64,000 nt of DNA, from assembly GCA_017647795.1 (NCBI GenBank), contig JAGCJX010000025.1:1-64000 (forward strand), read 5' to 3'. Positions 45,107-54,193 of the stretch are shown piece by piece. Under the pieces are notes generated by a model. It saw nothing but the letters and a program-made list of their open reading frames with translations. It did not search any database and was not told the DNA's origin. Within the stretch, counting starts at the first letter, position 1, and each line of letters begins with the position of its first letter. The DNA is from Bacteroidales bacterium. Its GTDB lineage: Bacteria; Bacteroidota; Bacteroidia; Bacteroidales; UBA932. Made by a program: the position numbers and the translations under genes.

Positions 45107-45834
45107 CGTTGTACTCCTGAAAAATAACGTTTCAACAAAGTCTCTCTATTTTCGGAAAGAGGACCGTAGTACTGCAGGGTGGTCAGACCCGGGTTGAACA
45201 TCACTTCACGCATTACGGCAAAAAGGTAATAGCAGGCCGTCTCAAAGTCTGCAACCGGATAGGATACCGCCATTCGCAAAGCGCCACCCTCGGAAGCCAC
45301 TACGTGAACAAAATTTCCATCATAAGCGCACAAAACCCGGTTGTGGTCGGAGGCATGTACCACATCCTGCAACAAGCCTGCAATGACCGGATAAAACTCA
45401 AATTGCTCCGAGTTCAACCGGTTTCGCAAAGAAGTCACAGCAGCCGGCAGGGCATACAACAACGCTGCCTCAGACTCCGGCACTGGAAGGTGGTTCACTT
45501 CGTCATGCTCGTGGATATCAAACAAAGTTTGCAGTTGGGGCAATTCGGGTTGCGCAGCATCCACCGGGACCAAGGTATGTTTCTCGGTATCGAGGTACAC
45601 CTTAATTGACCCATAGGGCTGACGCAACAGGGGATGGGAAACAACCGCCTTCTTCAAAGGCAGTTCCACATCCATCAAAGAATACACCCGATGCGGATAT
45701 TGAACAGTCTCGTGGTGGAGCAAATTCCCCTTACGGTCCCTTACCTTAAAAGAAAAACCACTCAAGCCGACTTGAATGGTTAATCCGTATTGGACCGTAT
45801 CCTTGCTCAACCGTTTGGTTAGCAGTACAGCCAT
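45094..45834 (-). CDS. DUF3822 family protein
   Basis: A 246-residue protein of the Bacteroidetes-specific DUF3822 family, with an actin-like/ASKHA appearance: LTIQVGLSGFSFKVRDRKGN near the N-terminus, YDGNFVHVVASEGGALRMA and NSEQFEFYPVIAGLL. The position directly upstream of rsmD is the usual context for this family. Function unknown. It follows the 203-residue membrane-anchored protein by 12 bases. Confidence 0.85.
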   Translation of the reverse strand: MAVLLTKRLSKDTVQYGLTIQVGLSGFSFKVRDRKGNLLHHETVQYPHRVYSLMDVELPLKKAVVSHPLLRQPYGSIKVYLDTEKHTLVPVDAAQPELPQLQTLFDIHEHDEVNHLPVPESEAALLYALPAAVTSLRNRLNSEQFEFYPVIAGLLQDVVHASDHNRVLCAYDGNFVHVVASEGGALRMAVSYPVADFETACYYLFAVMREVMFNPGLTTLQYYGPLSENRETLLKRYFSGVQRCEL

Positions 45835-45846
45835 TGTATTTCTTGA

Positions 45847-46458
45847 TTATTCCCAGTTACCGGCGTTGTTGTTCGGACTGGTTACGCTACCTACCATCAA
45901 ACCGGTGTAACGGTGCATAGCTTCTTGATCAGCATTCAAGTTAATGATCAATTGTTCATCCATGCCTTTCAACAACAATTGGTAAGGCATACGAGCTTCA
46001 AACAAAGGAACGTTCACACCAGAAACGATACGAACCAAAGCTTCGAGTTGAACAGGTTCTTTGCCAGAGAAAGGAATGTAACGCAAAGAGTCAGCGATGA
46101 AGTTGGTACGGCTGTTGAACAAGGTATCCTTGATTGCGATTTTCACGCTGTCACGGAACACGCGTTTTTGAGCCACAGCCAAAGAGTCGTCCATAGAACC
46201 AATTTGGCGAACAACGGTCATTTGACCATTGTTGTAAAGGTCAATCAAACTGTCAACATCAGCAGTGTAGCGACCATTTACAGATTTGAACATCACTTGC
46301 AAGTCACGAATGTCTTTCAAGCGTTGGATTGCTACTTCTTCCCTACGATCCAATTCGCTTTCGAAACGAACGGGAGTCATGATACTGTCAAAAATCAAAT
46401 AAGCCAAAACTACGATGATGGCCGGGAAGATCAAATAAGTAAGTAATTTCTTTAACAT
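45847..46458 (-). CDS. Membrane-anchored periplasmic protein of unknown function
   Basis: A 203-residue protein starting at ATG 46458. One N-terminal membrane segment (LLTYLIFPAIIVVLAYLIF) is followed by a coiled-coil-like stretch (ESELDRREEVAIQRLKDIRDL) and a soluble domain (MFKSVNGRYTADVDSLIDLY; ADSLRYIPFSGKEPVQLEAL). The FKSVNGRYTADVDSL segment recalls the post-helix part of type IV pilin-like or type II secretion G-like proteins, but there is no prepilin cleavage motif. First gene of an operon with DUF3822 and rsmD. Confidence 0.75.
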   Translation of the reverse strand: MLKKLLTYLIFPAIIVVLAYLIFDSIMTPVRFESELDRREEVAIQRLKDIRDLQVMFKSVNGRYTADVDSLIDLYNNGQMTVVRQIGSMDDSLAVAQKRVFRDSVKIAIKDTLFNSRTNFIADSLRYIPFSGKEPVQLEALVRIVSGVNVPLFEARMPYQLLLKGMDEQLIINLNADQEAMHRYTGLMVGSVTSPNNNAGNWE

Positions 46459-46542
46459 ATTGTGAATCAATTATCTATATTTCAGTATTATCAAAAGGAC
46501 CTACAAAAGTAAAAATAATAATTAGCACTTGCAATATATTTT

Positions 46543-46550
46543 TAATTTTG
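46543..46550 (+). promoter_or_regulatory. -7 element TAATTTTG for the DHH phosphoesterase operon
   Basis: Perfect TAnnTTTG, 18 bases upstream of the start at 46569. Confidence 0.55.
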
Positions 46551-46568
46551 CATCAGAAAAACAAGAAG

Positions 46569-47576
46569 ATGAAAGAACAAAACCTCCGGATTACCCTCCT
46601 TACCCACACCCATCCTGATGGGGATGCCGTCGGTTCCACAACCGGTCTCTACCACTATTTGGAACACCTGGGACACCGACCTACACTCGTGCTACCCGAC
46701 GCTTGCCCGGAAAATTTGCAACACTTATTGCCGGAACGATTGTGCATACACAACCAAGATCCCGAACAAGGCGACGCTCTCCTGGAAAATTGCGATTTAC
46801 TCGTTTGTTTGGACTTCAATCAGTTAAAACGAAGCGGCAGCGCAGAAGCCGCAGCGACGCGCTCCCAAGCGAAGAAGATCCTGGTGGATCATCACATCAA
46901 TCCGGAACGGACGGCCTTTGAGGAAGTGTATTCGGAACCCGTACGTTCTTCTACCTGCGAACTCGTCTATTACTTGTTGTTGCAACAGCCGGACGTAAAT
47001 GGAAAGGCCCAAAACCTCCCCTTCCAAACCTTGTACAGCCTCACGACCGGCCTGCTGACCGATACCAACAACTTCAACAACTCCACCACCCCGGCCACCT
47101 TCCGGATGGCCGCCGATGTTTGCGAACAAGGCATCGACCTGGATGAAATTACCGGCCGTCTCTACCGGTCCAGCCGCCCCAACCGTTTGGACCTGATGGG
47201 TTACCTGCTGAACGAACGCAGACTCCGTTTCCCGGAATTGGGTGCCGAAATCATGACATTCTCCCTGGCGGATCAGAAAAAGTTCGATTATTTGTCGGGA
47301 GAATCCGAGGGTTTTGTAAATTTGCCCCTGCAAACAAAACAAGTACATCTTTCGGGCTTGTTTACCGAAACAACCGAAGGATATGTCCGCGTTTCCCTTC
47401 GCTCCAAACGAGGTTTTTCAGCCAACCGGCTGGCGCAACAATACTTCAACGGAGGAGGCCACGAAAATGCAGCAGGAGGCCGCTTGTACCTGCCGATTCA
47501 AGAGGTACCCGCCTATTTTGAAAATGCAGTTCGTGCCTTTATGGAGCAGTCGGAAAACCGGGCACAAGTTTTGTAG
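46569..47576 (+). CDS. DHH/DHHA1 phosphoesterase, NrnA-like
   Basis: A 335-residue phosphoesterase of the oligoribonuclease/pAp-phosphatase (NrnA) type. The DHH core shows LLTHTHPDGDAVGSTTGLYH, LLVCLDFNQLKRSG, KKILVDHHINPERTAF (DHH motif) and TGLLTDTNNFNN. The DHHA1 domain contributes VRVSLRSKRGFSANRLAQQ and the GGGHENAAGG loop. It turns over short oligoribonucleotides or pAp. ATG 46569 fits the promoter element. Followed by FKBP genes. Confidence 0.92.
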   Translation: MKEQNLRITLLTHTHPDGDAVGSTTGLYHYLEHLGHRPTLVLPDACPENLQHLLPERLCIHNQDPEQGDALLENCDLLVCLDFNQLKRSGSAEAAATRSQAKKILVDHHINPERTAFEEVYSEPVRSSTCELVYYLLLQQPDVNGKAQNLPFQTLYSLTTGLLTDTNNFNNSTTPATFRMAADVCEQGIDLDEITGRLYRSSRPNRLDLMGYLLNERRLRFPELGAEIMTFSLADQKKFDYLSGESEGFVNLPLQTKQVHLSGLFTETTEGYVRVSLRSKRGFSANRLAQQYFNGGGHENAAGGRLYLPIQEVPAYFENAVRAFMEQSENRAQVL

Positions 47577-47601
47577 GTGGAACCCCGTTGACTTGTAAAA
47601 G

Positions 47602-48153
47602 ATGCGTTTAAAATTGTTTCGATACCTTCCCCTCCTCGTAGTGGCGTTGTTGGCTTCCTGCTCCAAACAAGAGCTGGAAACAAAATATGCTACCCAAGAG
47701 GAACAAATCGAACGGTTCGTCACCAGTCAGCAAAACCGTTTTCGTGTCGTTCGGAACCAAGGCTCCAGCCGCATCGTCATGAACGAAGGTCTGGATCAAA
47801 ACCGGGAACTGCTCCGAGATTCCCTGCAATACAACGACTCCGTCCGCTTTTATTATGCCGGCTATATTTTCAGCAATGGACCCGGCACCTTGTTTACCAC
47901 CAACCACGAACAAACGGCTGCCGCGAAAAACTTCAAAGTCACCGACCCCAATTTTGACATTGAAGCCTGGTTGTACCAACGGGATCAATGGATTCCCGGT
48001 TTCGAAAGAGGCATGTACGGAGTCCGTACCGGGGAGCACGGCTACATTGTATTCTCAGCAAAATACGGATTTGGCAACGAATCCCTTTATAGCATACCCA
48101 AACTCTCGGCTTTGATTTTTGAATATTGGATCGAAGACGTGAAGAAAAATTAG
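47602..48153 (+). CDS. FKBP-type peptidyl-prolyl isomerase lipoprotein, single domain
   Basis: A 183-residue lipoprotein (LLVVALLASC, Cys 18). An N-terminal helix (YATQEEQIERFVTSQQ) is followed by an FKBP fold: YNDSVRFYYAGYIFSNGPG, WIPGFERGMYGVRTGEHGYI and FSAKYGFGNESLYSIPKLSAL. Such lipoproteins assist folding in the periplasm; GldI of gliding bacteria is a relative. It sits 25 bases after the DHH gene and 8 before the second FKBP gene. Confidence 0.9.
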   Translation: MRLKLFRYLPLLVVALLASCSKQELETKYATQEEQIERFVTSQQNRFRVVRNQGSSRIVMNEGLDQNRELLRDSLQYNDSVRFYYAGYIFSNGPGTLFTTNHEQTAAAKNFKVTDPNFDIEAWLYQRDQWIPGFERGMYGVRTGEHGYIVFSAKYGFGNESLYSIPKLSALIFEYWIEDVKKN

Positions 48154-48161
48154 ACAAACCT

Positions 48162-49163
48162 ATGAAGATGAATAAATATCTCAACACCCTGTGGCTCGTC
48201 CTGTTCGGACTGATGGCAGTTGGCTGCGCAGAAGAAGTGAGCGAAACCGAAGAGGAAGTACAACGCCGCATCCTGGAAGCATACATCAAAACCACTTACG
48301 GTGACATGTACCAACCTACACAATCAGGCATGTACATCATTCCGATTACAACAGGTTACGGCAACGTAGTCCTTTACGACTCGTGCTACGTACTAGTCCA
48401 ATACGAAGTTCGTACCTTGAACAATGCTATTTTGGAGACCTCCTACGAATCCACCGCCATGGAAATGGGCTCCTATGCACCCAATGCATACTACGGAAGG
48501 CATTTGTGGAAACTTGGTGAAGATGGCGTGAACGACGGCTTGGACGAATTGATCCGCACCATCCGTGTCGGCGGCAAGAGCCGGGGCATCATCCCCCCGT
48601 GGTTGGCTTCGGACAACGATGACGCCAACATCACCGTCTCAGGCAGCGAATCCATCATCATCTATGACATCCAATTGGACAGCATCATCCGCGACCGCCA
48701 ATTGTATGAAATCAACCGATTGGCCCGATATTCTTACCTGAACCACAACAATTTGGATTCCCTGAAAAAAGGATTCTACTTCCAACGGATTGGGGAAGAC
48801 CGTTCTCACGACACCATTCCTGACAACTCCCAAGTACACGTACGTTACGTAGGCCGCTATCTCTCCGGCAAAGTATTTGACACCAACGTTGCCGATACAG
48901 CAAAACGCTACCGCTTTAACTTGGATGGCGAATTCGAAACCTTGGACTTGACCTACCGTGATTCCCTGGAAGCGATGTACGAAGAGAACGAAATGGTCAA
49001 AGGGTTTGTCAAAGCCATTCACAACATGAACTACGGTGAACGCGCCATCACCTTCTTCTCCTCGGATTGGGGATATGGAAGTACCAGCAGCGCATCCACC
49101 GGTGGTGTACCCGCTTGGGAACCGTTGTTCTTCGAAATCTGGGTAGAAGACACTTCGCTTTAA
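48162..49163 (+). CDS. FKBP-type peptidyl-prolyl isomerase lipoprotein, two FKBP-like domains
   Basis: A 333-residue lipoprotein (signal VLFGLMAVGC, Cys 20). Two FKBP-like regions can be traced. The first runs about 75-150 (YDSCYVLVQYEVRTLNNAIL; LIRTIRVGGKSRGIIPPWLA). The second is about 222-333 (NSQVHVRYVGRYLSGKVFDT; MVKGFVKAIHNMNYGERAI; SSDWGYGS). ATG 48162 is chosen; a longer in-frame start lies inside the previous gene. Its 3' end overlaps the convergent gene by four bases. Confidence 0.88.
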   Translation: MKMNKYLNTLWLVLFGLMAVGCAEEVSETEEEVQRRILEAYIKTTYGDMYQPTQSGMYIIPITTGYGNVVLYDSCYVLVQYEVRTLNNAILETSYESTAMEMGSYAPNAYYGRHLWKLGEDGVNDGLDELIRTIRVGGKSRGIIPPWLASDNDDANITVSGSESIIIYDIQLDSIIRDRQLYEINRLARYSYLNHNNLDSLKKGFYFQRIGEDRSHDTIPDNSQVHVRYVGRYLSGKVFDTNVADTAKRYRFNLDGEFETLDLTYRDSLEAMYEENEMVKGFVKAIHNMNYGERAITFFSSDWGYGSTSSASTGGVPAWEPLFFEIWVEDTSL

Positions 49164-49762
49164 TCGTGAAGCAAACTCTGAATCAGTTCAACCGTTTTCT
49201 CAACACCCAAAAGAGACGTATTGAAGCAGAAGTCATAGGACGAAGCTGCTCCCCATTTCTTAAAGGTGTAGAAGTTATAATAGGCAGCACGCTTGCGATC
49301 TCCCTTTTCGATCAGCTCGCGTGCTTCTTTTTCGTTCACACCCAAGGTCCGGACCAAACGCTCCACGCGGTCTTCCAACTTGGCGGTCAAGAAAACAGAA
49401 ATCACATCCGAGCGATCCCGCAAGACATAATCGGCACAACGGCCTAAAAAGATGGCCGGACCCTCCTCTGCAATCGACGCAATGGTCTGACTTTGCAGTT
49501 GAAAAAGATGGTCTTCCGACAAAACTGTGGCTTGTTCGCGACCGTCCATACCCCCCTGCAACCATCCGCGCAGGGTACTCAAAAACGTGCGTTCGTCGGT
49601 ATTTTCAAAAAACTCCGTTGCCAAACCACTTTCTTCGGAAGCACGGGACAAGAGTTCCCGGTCGTAACAAGGGATGCCCAAACGTTCCGACAACAGGCGA
49701 GCCACTTCGCGCCCCCCACTACCCAGTTCGCGACCGATGCAAATGCATTTACACGTTTTCAT
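49160..49762 (-). CDS. Cytidylate kinase-like family protein
   Basis: A 200-residue P-loop protein of the AAA_26/cytidylate-kinase-like group. ICIGRELGSGGREVARLLSE takes the place of Walker A, then PCYDRELLSRASEESGL, FLGRCADYVLRDR and VISVFLTAKLEDRVERL. Unlike true Cmk it is short and its substrate is unknown. It begins one base after the MATE gene ends, so the two are co-transcribed. Confidence 0.88.
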   Translation of the reverse strand: MKTCKCICIGRELGSGGREVARLLSERLGIPCYDRELLSRASEESGLATEFFENTDERTFLSTLRGWLQGGMDGREQATVLSEDHLFQLQSQTIASIAEEGPAIFLGRCADYVLRDRSDVISVFLTAKLEDRVERLVRTLGVNEKEARELIEKGDRKRAAYYNFYTFKKWGAASSYDFCFNTSLLGVEKTVELIQSLLHD

Positions 49763-49763
49763 A

Positions 49764-51107
49764 TTATTCGGTTTTAAAGTTTTTCAAAAATCTACAAAGA
49801 AGAATAATCGCCACGATACACGAGATGGTATCGGAAACCGGCAAAGACAACCAAACGCCGCGGATTTCAAAGAACTGCGGCAGGAAAATCAACAACGGCA
49901 AAAGGAAAAGCAACTGACGGGACAACGACAAGAAGGTGGCACGTCCGACATAACCCAAACTTTGGAAGAAGTTTCCGATTACCACCTGAATCCCTACCAA
50001 AGGAAAGGTCATCATAACGGTCCGCAAACCGATGGCCGCATTCTGAATCAATTCGTCGTCGGTGGTAAAGATTGCTACCACGGTCTTCGGAAAAAGTTCA
50101 CAGATCACAAAGCCGATGCACATCACGCCAAAAGCGAAGCCCAAGGTCTTCCACAAGACTTCCTTGACGCGATCGTACTGCTTGGCCCCAAAGTTATAAC
50201 CGGCAATCGGCTGCATACCTTGGGTCAAGCCCATGCAAATCATCAGGAACAAAAATATGATGCGGTTGACAATACCATAGGCTCCAATGGCCAGGTCTCC
50301 TCCGTATTTCTTCAAACTTTGGTTCAGGAAAATGACGATGAAACAAGAAACAAAGTTCATCAGGAAGGGGGCCAAACCGATGGACATGGATCGTTTGGCA
50401 ATCTGCCAGTCCAAACCAAACTTGCCTTTCTCAAAGTGAATGAGTTCGTTGCGATCCATAAAGCGGCGCACAATCCAAGCCAAAGAAACACATTGAGCCA
50501 ATACGGTTGCAATCGCAGCCCCTTGGATACCCCAACCCAAACCGAAGATGAAAATCGGGTCGAGGACAGCATTCAGCAACACCGTCAAAATCGTGGCTAC
50601 CATCGCCTGCTTGGGATGGCCGGATGAACGGAGCAACGAGTTCAAACCGAAATAAATGTGTGTAACCACGTTCCCCAACAGGATGATGACCATGTAGTCC
50701 CGCGCATAACCGATGGTCTGGTCACTGGCCCCAAAGAAATACAGAATCGGATCCAGGAAGATCAAGGTAAAGGTTGCAAACACAACCCCGATGATGCAGT
50801 TCAGAATAACCACATTGCCCAACACGCGGCGGGCGACCTCGTAGTTCTTCTGTCCCAGCAGCACTGACAACAAGGTTGAGGCCCCGACACCCACCAGGGT
50901 CCCAAAGGCAGTTGCCAGGTTCATCAACGGGAAGGTCAAAGCCAATCCTGAAATTGCATAGGGTCCCACACCTTGCCCAATGAAGATGCTGTCCACCATG
51001 TTGTAAAGAGAAGATGCCGTCATTGCAATGATGGCAGGGATCGCATACTGACGAAGCAGCTTACCAATCTTAGCGGTCCCTAATTCAGAAGGAATTTTGC
51101 CGTTCAT
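49764..51107 (-). CDS. MATE family efflux transporter
   Basis: A 447-residue, 12-segment exporter. It opens ELGTAKIGKLLRQYAIPAII, with SSLYNMVDSIFIGQGVGPYA, the family-typical LRSSGHPKQAMVATILTVLLNAVLDPIF, and its C-terminal counterpart QGMQPIAGYNFGAKQYDRV. It moves cationic drugs or metabolites against Na+ or H+. ATG 51107 is chosen; the upstream frame overlaps the divergent patatin gene. The divergent gap holds two promoters. Confidence 0.94.
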   Translation of the reverse strand: MNGKIPSELGTAKIGKLLRQYAIPAIIAMTASSLYNMVDSIFIGQGVGPYAISGLALTFPLMNLATAFGTLVGVGASTLLSVLLGQKNYEVARRVLGNVVILNCIIGVVFATFTLIFLDPILYFFGASDQTIGYARDYMVIILLGNVVTHIYFGLNSLLRSSGHPKQAMVATILTVLLNAVLDPIFIFGLGWGIQGAAIATVLAQCVSLAWIVRRFMDRNELIHFEKGKFGLDWQIAKRSMSIGLAPFLMNFVSCFIVIFLNQSLKKYGGDLAIGAYGIVNRIIFLFLMICMGLTQGMQPIAGYNFGAKQYDRVKEVLWKTLGFAFGVMCIGFVICELFPKTVVAIFTTDDELIQNAAIGLRTVMMTFPLVGIQVVIGNFFQSLGYVGRATFLSLSRQLLFLLPLLIFLPQFFEIRGVWLSLPVSDTISCIVAIILLCRFLKNFKTE

Positions 51108-51111
51108 GCCA

Positions 51112-51119
51112 CAAAGGTA
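51112..51119 (-). promoter_or_regulatory. -7 element TACCTTTG for the MATE gene
   Basis: Perfect TAnnTTTG on the minus strand. It is only four bases from the ATG, so the transcript would be nearly leaderless. Confidence 0.45.
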
Positions 51120-51131
51120 TGATTTTTTCAG

Positions 51132-51139
51132 TACTTTTG
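51132..51139 (+). promoter_or_regulatory. -7 element TACTTTTG for the patatin gene
   Basis: Perfect TAnnTTTG, 17 bases upstream of the ATG at 51157. Confidence 0.55.
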
Positions 51140-51156
51140 ACCAAAGCTTACGAATT

Positions 51157-51945
51157 ATGATTCCTAATAAAAAGTATAAAATTGGATTGGTACTCAGCGG
51201 CGGCGGTGCCAAAGGATTTGCCCACGCTGGAGTACTACAAGCCTTGGAGGAAGCAGGTATCCGTCCGGACATCATTGCGGGTACCAGTGCCGGATCCATT
51301 GTTGGCGCATTCTATGCGGCAGGGCTGTCTCCCAAACAAATCTGCGAGGAGTTTATCAAGCACGACAAAAAAGATTTCTTGAACCTCTCGGGCCTACGGC
51401 TCGGAGCGGGTATCTTCTCCCACAAAGACACCCTCAACTTCCTTCAGCATAGCCTTCCGGTGCAAAATTTTGAAGACCTGCAACTGCCCTTGCGCATCGT
51501 TGCTACGGATTTCGACAACGGCACCTACCACGTGTTTGACCAAGGAGAGTTAGCCCCGCGCATCATGGCCTCCTGCTGCGTCCCTATTTTCTTTGAACCG
51601 ATCGTGATCGACGGGGTGCACTACGTCGACGGAGGACTTTTCAAAAACTTTCCGGTTTCCGTCATCCGTGAGGAATGCGACTTCATCATCGGAGTAAACG
51701 TCAGTCCGCTCGTATCGGAATACAAAGACAACTTGAAATTCATTGCCGAACGCTCGTACCAATACATATCCAAAGCCAATACGGTGGACGACAAGGCGGC
51801 CTGCGACCTTCTCATTGAAGTGGAAGAAGCCTTGAAATACGGTATGTTCGACTTGGAAAATGCCCTGCAGATTTTCGAAATCGGCTACCAGGACATCATA
51901 CGCGACATCGACAACGGGACCATCGACCTGTCGCGCATGAAGTAG
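51157..51945 (+). CDS. Patatin-like phospholipase (RssA-like)
   Basis: A 262-residue Ser/Asp-dyad hydrolase without a signal peptide. Oxyanion loop LVLSGGGAKGFAHAGV, nucleophile elbow IAGTSAGSIVGAF, and catalytic Asp in YVDGGLFKNFPVSVIRE. This short form resembles cytosolic RssA/YchK-like proteins acting on phospholipids. ATG 51157 (MIPNKKYKIG) is chosen over an upstream in-frame start within the promoter region. Confidence 0.93.
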   Translation: MIPNKKYKIGLVLSGGGAKGFAHAGVLQALEEAGIRPDIIAGTSAGSIVGAFYAAGLSPKQICEEFIKHDKKDFLNLSGLRLGAGIFSHKDTLNFLQHSLPVQNFEDLQLPLRIVATDFDNGTYHVFDQGELAPRIMASCCVPIFFEPIVIDGVHYVDGGLFKNFPVSVIREECDFIIGVNVSPLVSEYKDNLKFIAERSYQYISKANTVDDKAACDLLIEVEEALKYGMFDLENALQIFEIGYQDIIRDIDNGTIDLSRMK

Positions 51946-51965
51946 TGGTGAAGGAAAAGAGCAAC

Positions 51966-52080
51966 GAGATGACGGAGGAGGACTCCGTTCGCTTTGCTCA
52001 CTCCGGCCCTCCCACCGCTACGCGGCGGGCCCCTCCCGCTATACGGGTCCGCGGGTGGACACGCCTCCTCCTGTCATCTC
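51966..52080. repeat. 115-bp nested inverted repeat
   Basis: The ends pair as GAGATGAC-GGAGGAGG with CCTCCTCC-TGTCATCTC, one base unpaired. Inside are smaller stems: CCGC-TAC-GCGG, CCCG-CTATA-CGGG, and CCACC with GGTGG. It would fold as a branched structure in DNA or RNA. It codes for nothing visible, is GC-rich, and lies between the patatin stop and the buk terminator. Candidates are a MITE/REP-like repeat or a structured RNA. The rest of 51946-52182 holds only the buk terminator. Confidence 0.7.
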
Positions 52081-52125
52081 ATTGCATCACCACCACTATT
52101 GCATTCGCGACGAGAAAAGTATAAA

Positions 52126-52159
52126 AAGAAAAAAGGGAACTGAAAAAAATCAGCTCCCT
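52126..52159 (-). terminator. Rho-independent terminator after buk
   Basis: On the minus strand AGGGAGCTGA pairs with TCAGTTCCCT (one G-T pair) around a T-rich loop, followed by a T-rich run. It ends the ackA-ptb-buk cluster. Confidence 0.85.
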
Positions 52160-52182
52160 TATTTATGATGGTATCGAATGGA

Positions 52183-53247
52183 CTAGTATTCTTTCGGAGT
52201 TTCTTGGCCATCCAAAACAGCTTGTGCATTGCCAGCCAAAGCAGCCATTTCATCTTCACCCGGGTAAACAAATACCGGAGCGATGAAACCTACGCGAGCT
52301 TTGATGTCTTCGCACAATTTCTTACCGTAAGCGATACCACCGGTAATCAGGATTGCATCTACCTTACCAGAAAGGACGGTAGCAGCAGCACCGATGTATT
52401 TGGCCACGTTGTAAACGTAAGCTTGGGTAAAGAAGATTGCTTCAGGATCACCTGCTTCTTCACGTTTTTCAACTTCGAGGAAGGAGTTGGTGCCCATCAA
52501 AGCAACCAAACCACCTTTACCAGCAATCATAGCTTTGATGTCTGCCAAGGTGTATTTACCAGAGAAGCAAGCTTTTGCCAATGCAAAGGCAGGCAATGTA
52601 CCAGAACGTTCCGGGCTGAAGGGACCTTCACCGTTCAAGGCGTTGTTCACATCAATGACGCGACCGCCGCAGTGCGTACCTACAGAAACACCACCACCCA
52701 TGTGGACAACGATGAGGTTCAAATCTTCGTAAGCCTTTTGTTGTTCACGAGCAAATTGTTTTGCAATGGCTTTTTGGTTCAATGCGTGGAAAATGGAAAG
52801 TCTCGGGAATTCGGGGTGACCGGAAACACGGGCTACATCATCCAATTCATCCACCACAACCGGGTCTGCAATGTATGCTTTGCAACCGGCTTCTTTGGCC
52901 AGGGCATCTGCAATGATACCACCCAAGTTGCTGGCGTGTTCTCCGTATTGTGCAGAACGCAAGTCAGCCATCATGGCTTCGTTCACTTCGTACACACCGG
53001 AGGGAATCGGACGCAAAAGACCACCGCGACCTACCACAGCAGCCAAATCCGATACTTCAATTTGATTTTCCTTCAAAGCAGCCAAGATGGTTCCTTTGCG
53101 GAAATCATATTGTTCGATGACAGATGCATAAGGTGCCAACTCTTCGTTAGAGTGACGCAAGGTCTTGGTAAACACTTCTTTTCCACTTTCAAAGATGGAA
53201 ATTTTGGTAGAAGTGGATCCCGGGTTGATGGCAAGAATGTATCTCAT
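52183..53247 (-). CDS. buk: Butyrate kinase
   Basis: A 354-residue ASKHA-fold kinase that converts butyryl-phosphate and ADP to butyrate and ATP. Signatures are ILAINPGSTSTKISIFE, VVGRGGLLRPIPSGVYEV, LIVVHMGGGVSVGTHCGGRV and ILITGGIAYGKKL. ATG 53247 is chosen over a TTG nine bases upstream. It follows ptb on the same strand. Confidence 0.95.
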   Translation of the reverse strand: MRYILAINPGSTSTKISIFESGKEVFTKTLRHSNEELAPYASVIEQYDFRKGTILAALKENQIEVSDLAAVVGRGGLLRPIPSGVYEVNEAMMADLRSAQYGEHASNLGGIIADALAKEAGCKAYIADPVVVDELDDVARVSGHPEFPRLSIFHALNQKAIAKQFAREQQKAYEDLNLIVVHMGGGVSVGTHCGGRVIDVNNALNGEGPFSPERSGTLPAFALAKACFSGKYTLADIKAMIAGKGGLVALMGTNSFLEVEKREEAGDPEAIFFTQAYVYNVAKYIGAAATVLSGKVDAILITGGIAYGKKLCEDIKARVGFIAPVFVYPGEDEMAALAGNAQAVLDGQETPKEY

Positions 53248-53256
53248 CTTTGTCAA

Positions 53257-54165
53257 TTATTTTGCGGTTAATGCTGCCAAAGCAATAGAGTTCAACTTGG
53301 TGTCGATGCTGTCTGCACGGCTAGAAAGCACGCACGGAGCTTTTGCACCAGCTACGATTGCTGCTTGACGTACGCCTACGCTCATTTGGGTATTCACTTT
53401 GTAGAATACGTTTGCAGATTCGATGTTGGGGAACAACAAGCAGTCAGCGTCACCAGCCACTTCGCTCTTGAGTTTCTTGATTTGAGCCGCTTCTTTGGAA
53501 ATAGCAACGTCCAAAGCCAAGGGACCATCAGCCAAGCAACCGCCACCGAGTTGGCCACGTTCTACCATTTTTGACAAAATTGCTGCATCTACGCAAGCGG
53601 GCATACCCGGCAACATTTGTTCGGTTGCAGTGATGAGAGCCACTTTCGGTTGTTTGATTCCCAATGCTTTTGCAGTGTTCACCAAGTAACCCATGATAGC
53701 TTGTTTTTGTTTCAAATCCGGTGCAGGAATAACAGCCATATCACTGATCACCAACAATTTGTGGTAGTTCGGGTTTTGCATAACTGCAACGTGTGACAAC
53801 ACAGCTTTTGCAGGCAACAAACCACGTTCTTTGTTCAAGATACCACGCATGTATTTGTCAGTTGAGCAAAGACCTTTCATCAAGATGTCACCTTCGCCTG
53901 CGTTGATCAAATCCACTGCAGTAGAGATTGCCTTCATTTCTTCTGCCACGTTCACGATCTTGAAAACAGACATATCAATATTTTCAGCTTCGCAAACCGC
54001 TTTGATCATGTTTTCATCACCTACCAAAGTAGCTTCAACAATACCCAACTGTACAGCTTGGTAAGCTGCTTGAATGGTGTGATCATCAACGGCCCAAGCC
54101 GCTACCAATCTTTTTTTAGTTTTTGAACGCAATTGTTCAAAGATTTCTTCAAAAGTAGTAATCAT
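53257..54165 (-). CDS. ptb: Phosphate butyryltransferase
   Basis: A 302-residue phosphate acyltransferase that makes butyryl-phosphate from butyryl-CoA. PTA_PTB features include RLVAAWAVDDHTIQAAYQAV, LMKGLCSTDKYMRGILNKE, LSHVAVMQNPNYHKLLVISD and GGGCLADGPLALDVAIS. Length and the adjacent buk favour the butyryl over the acetyl form; branched or other acyl-CoAs are possible substrates. Confidence 0.93.
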   Translation of the reverse strand: MITTFEEIFEQLRSKTKKRLVAAWAVDDHTIQAAYQAVQLGIVEATLVGDENMIKAVCEAENIDMSVFKIVNVAEEMKAISTAVDLINAGEGDILMKGLCSTDKYMRGILNKERGLLPAKAVLSHVAVMQNPNYHKLLVISDMAVIPAPDLKQKQAIMGYLVNTAKALGIKQPKVALITATEQMLPGMPACVDAAILSKMVERGQLGGGCLADGPLALDVAISKEAAQIKKLKSEVAGDADCLLFPNIESANVFYKVNTQMSVGVRQAAIVAGAKAPCVLSSRADSIDTKLNSIALAALTAK

Positions 54166-54193
54166 ATCTTTATAAGACTTTTAGGTTAATATT

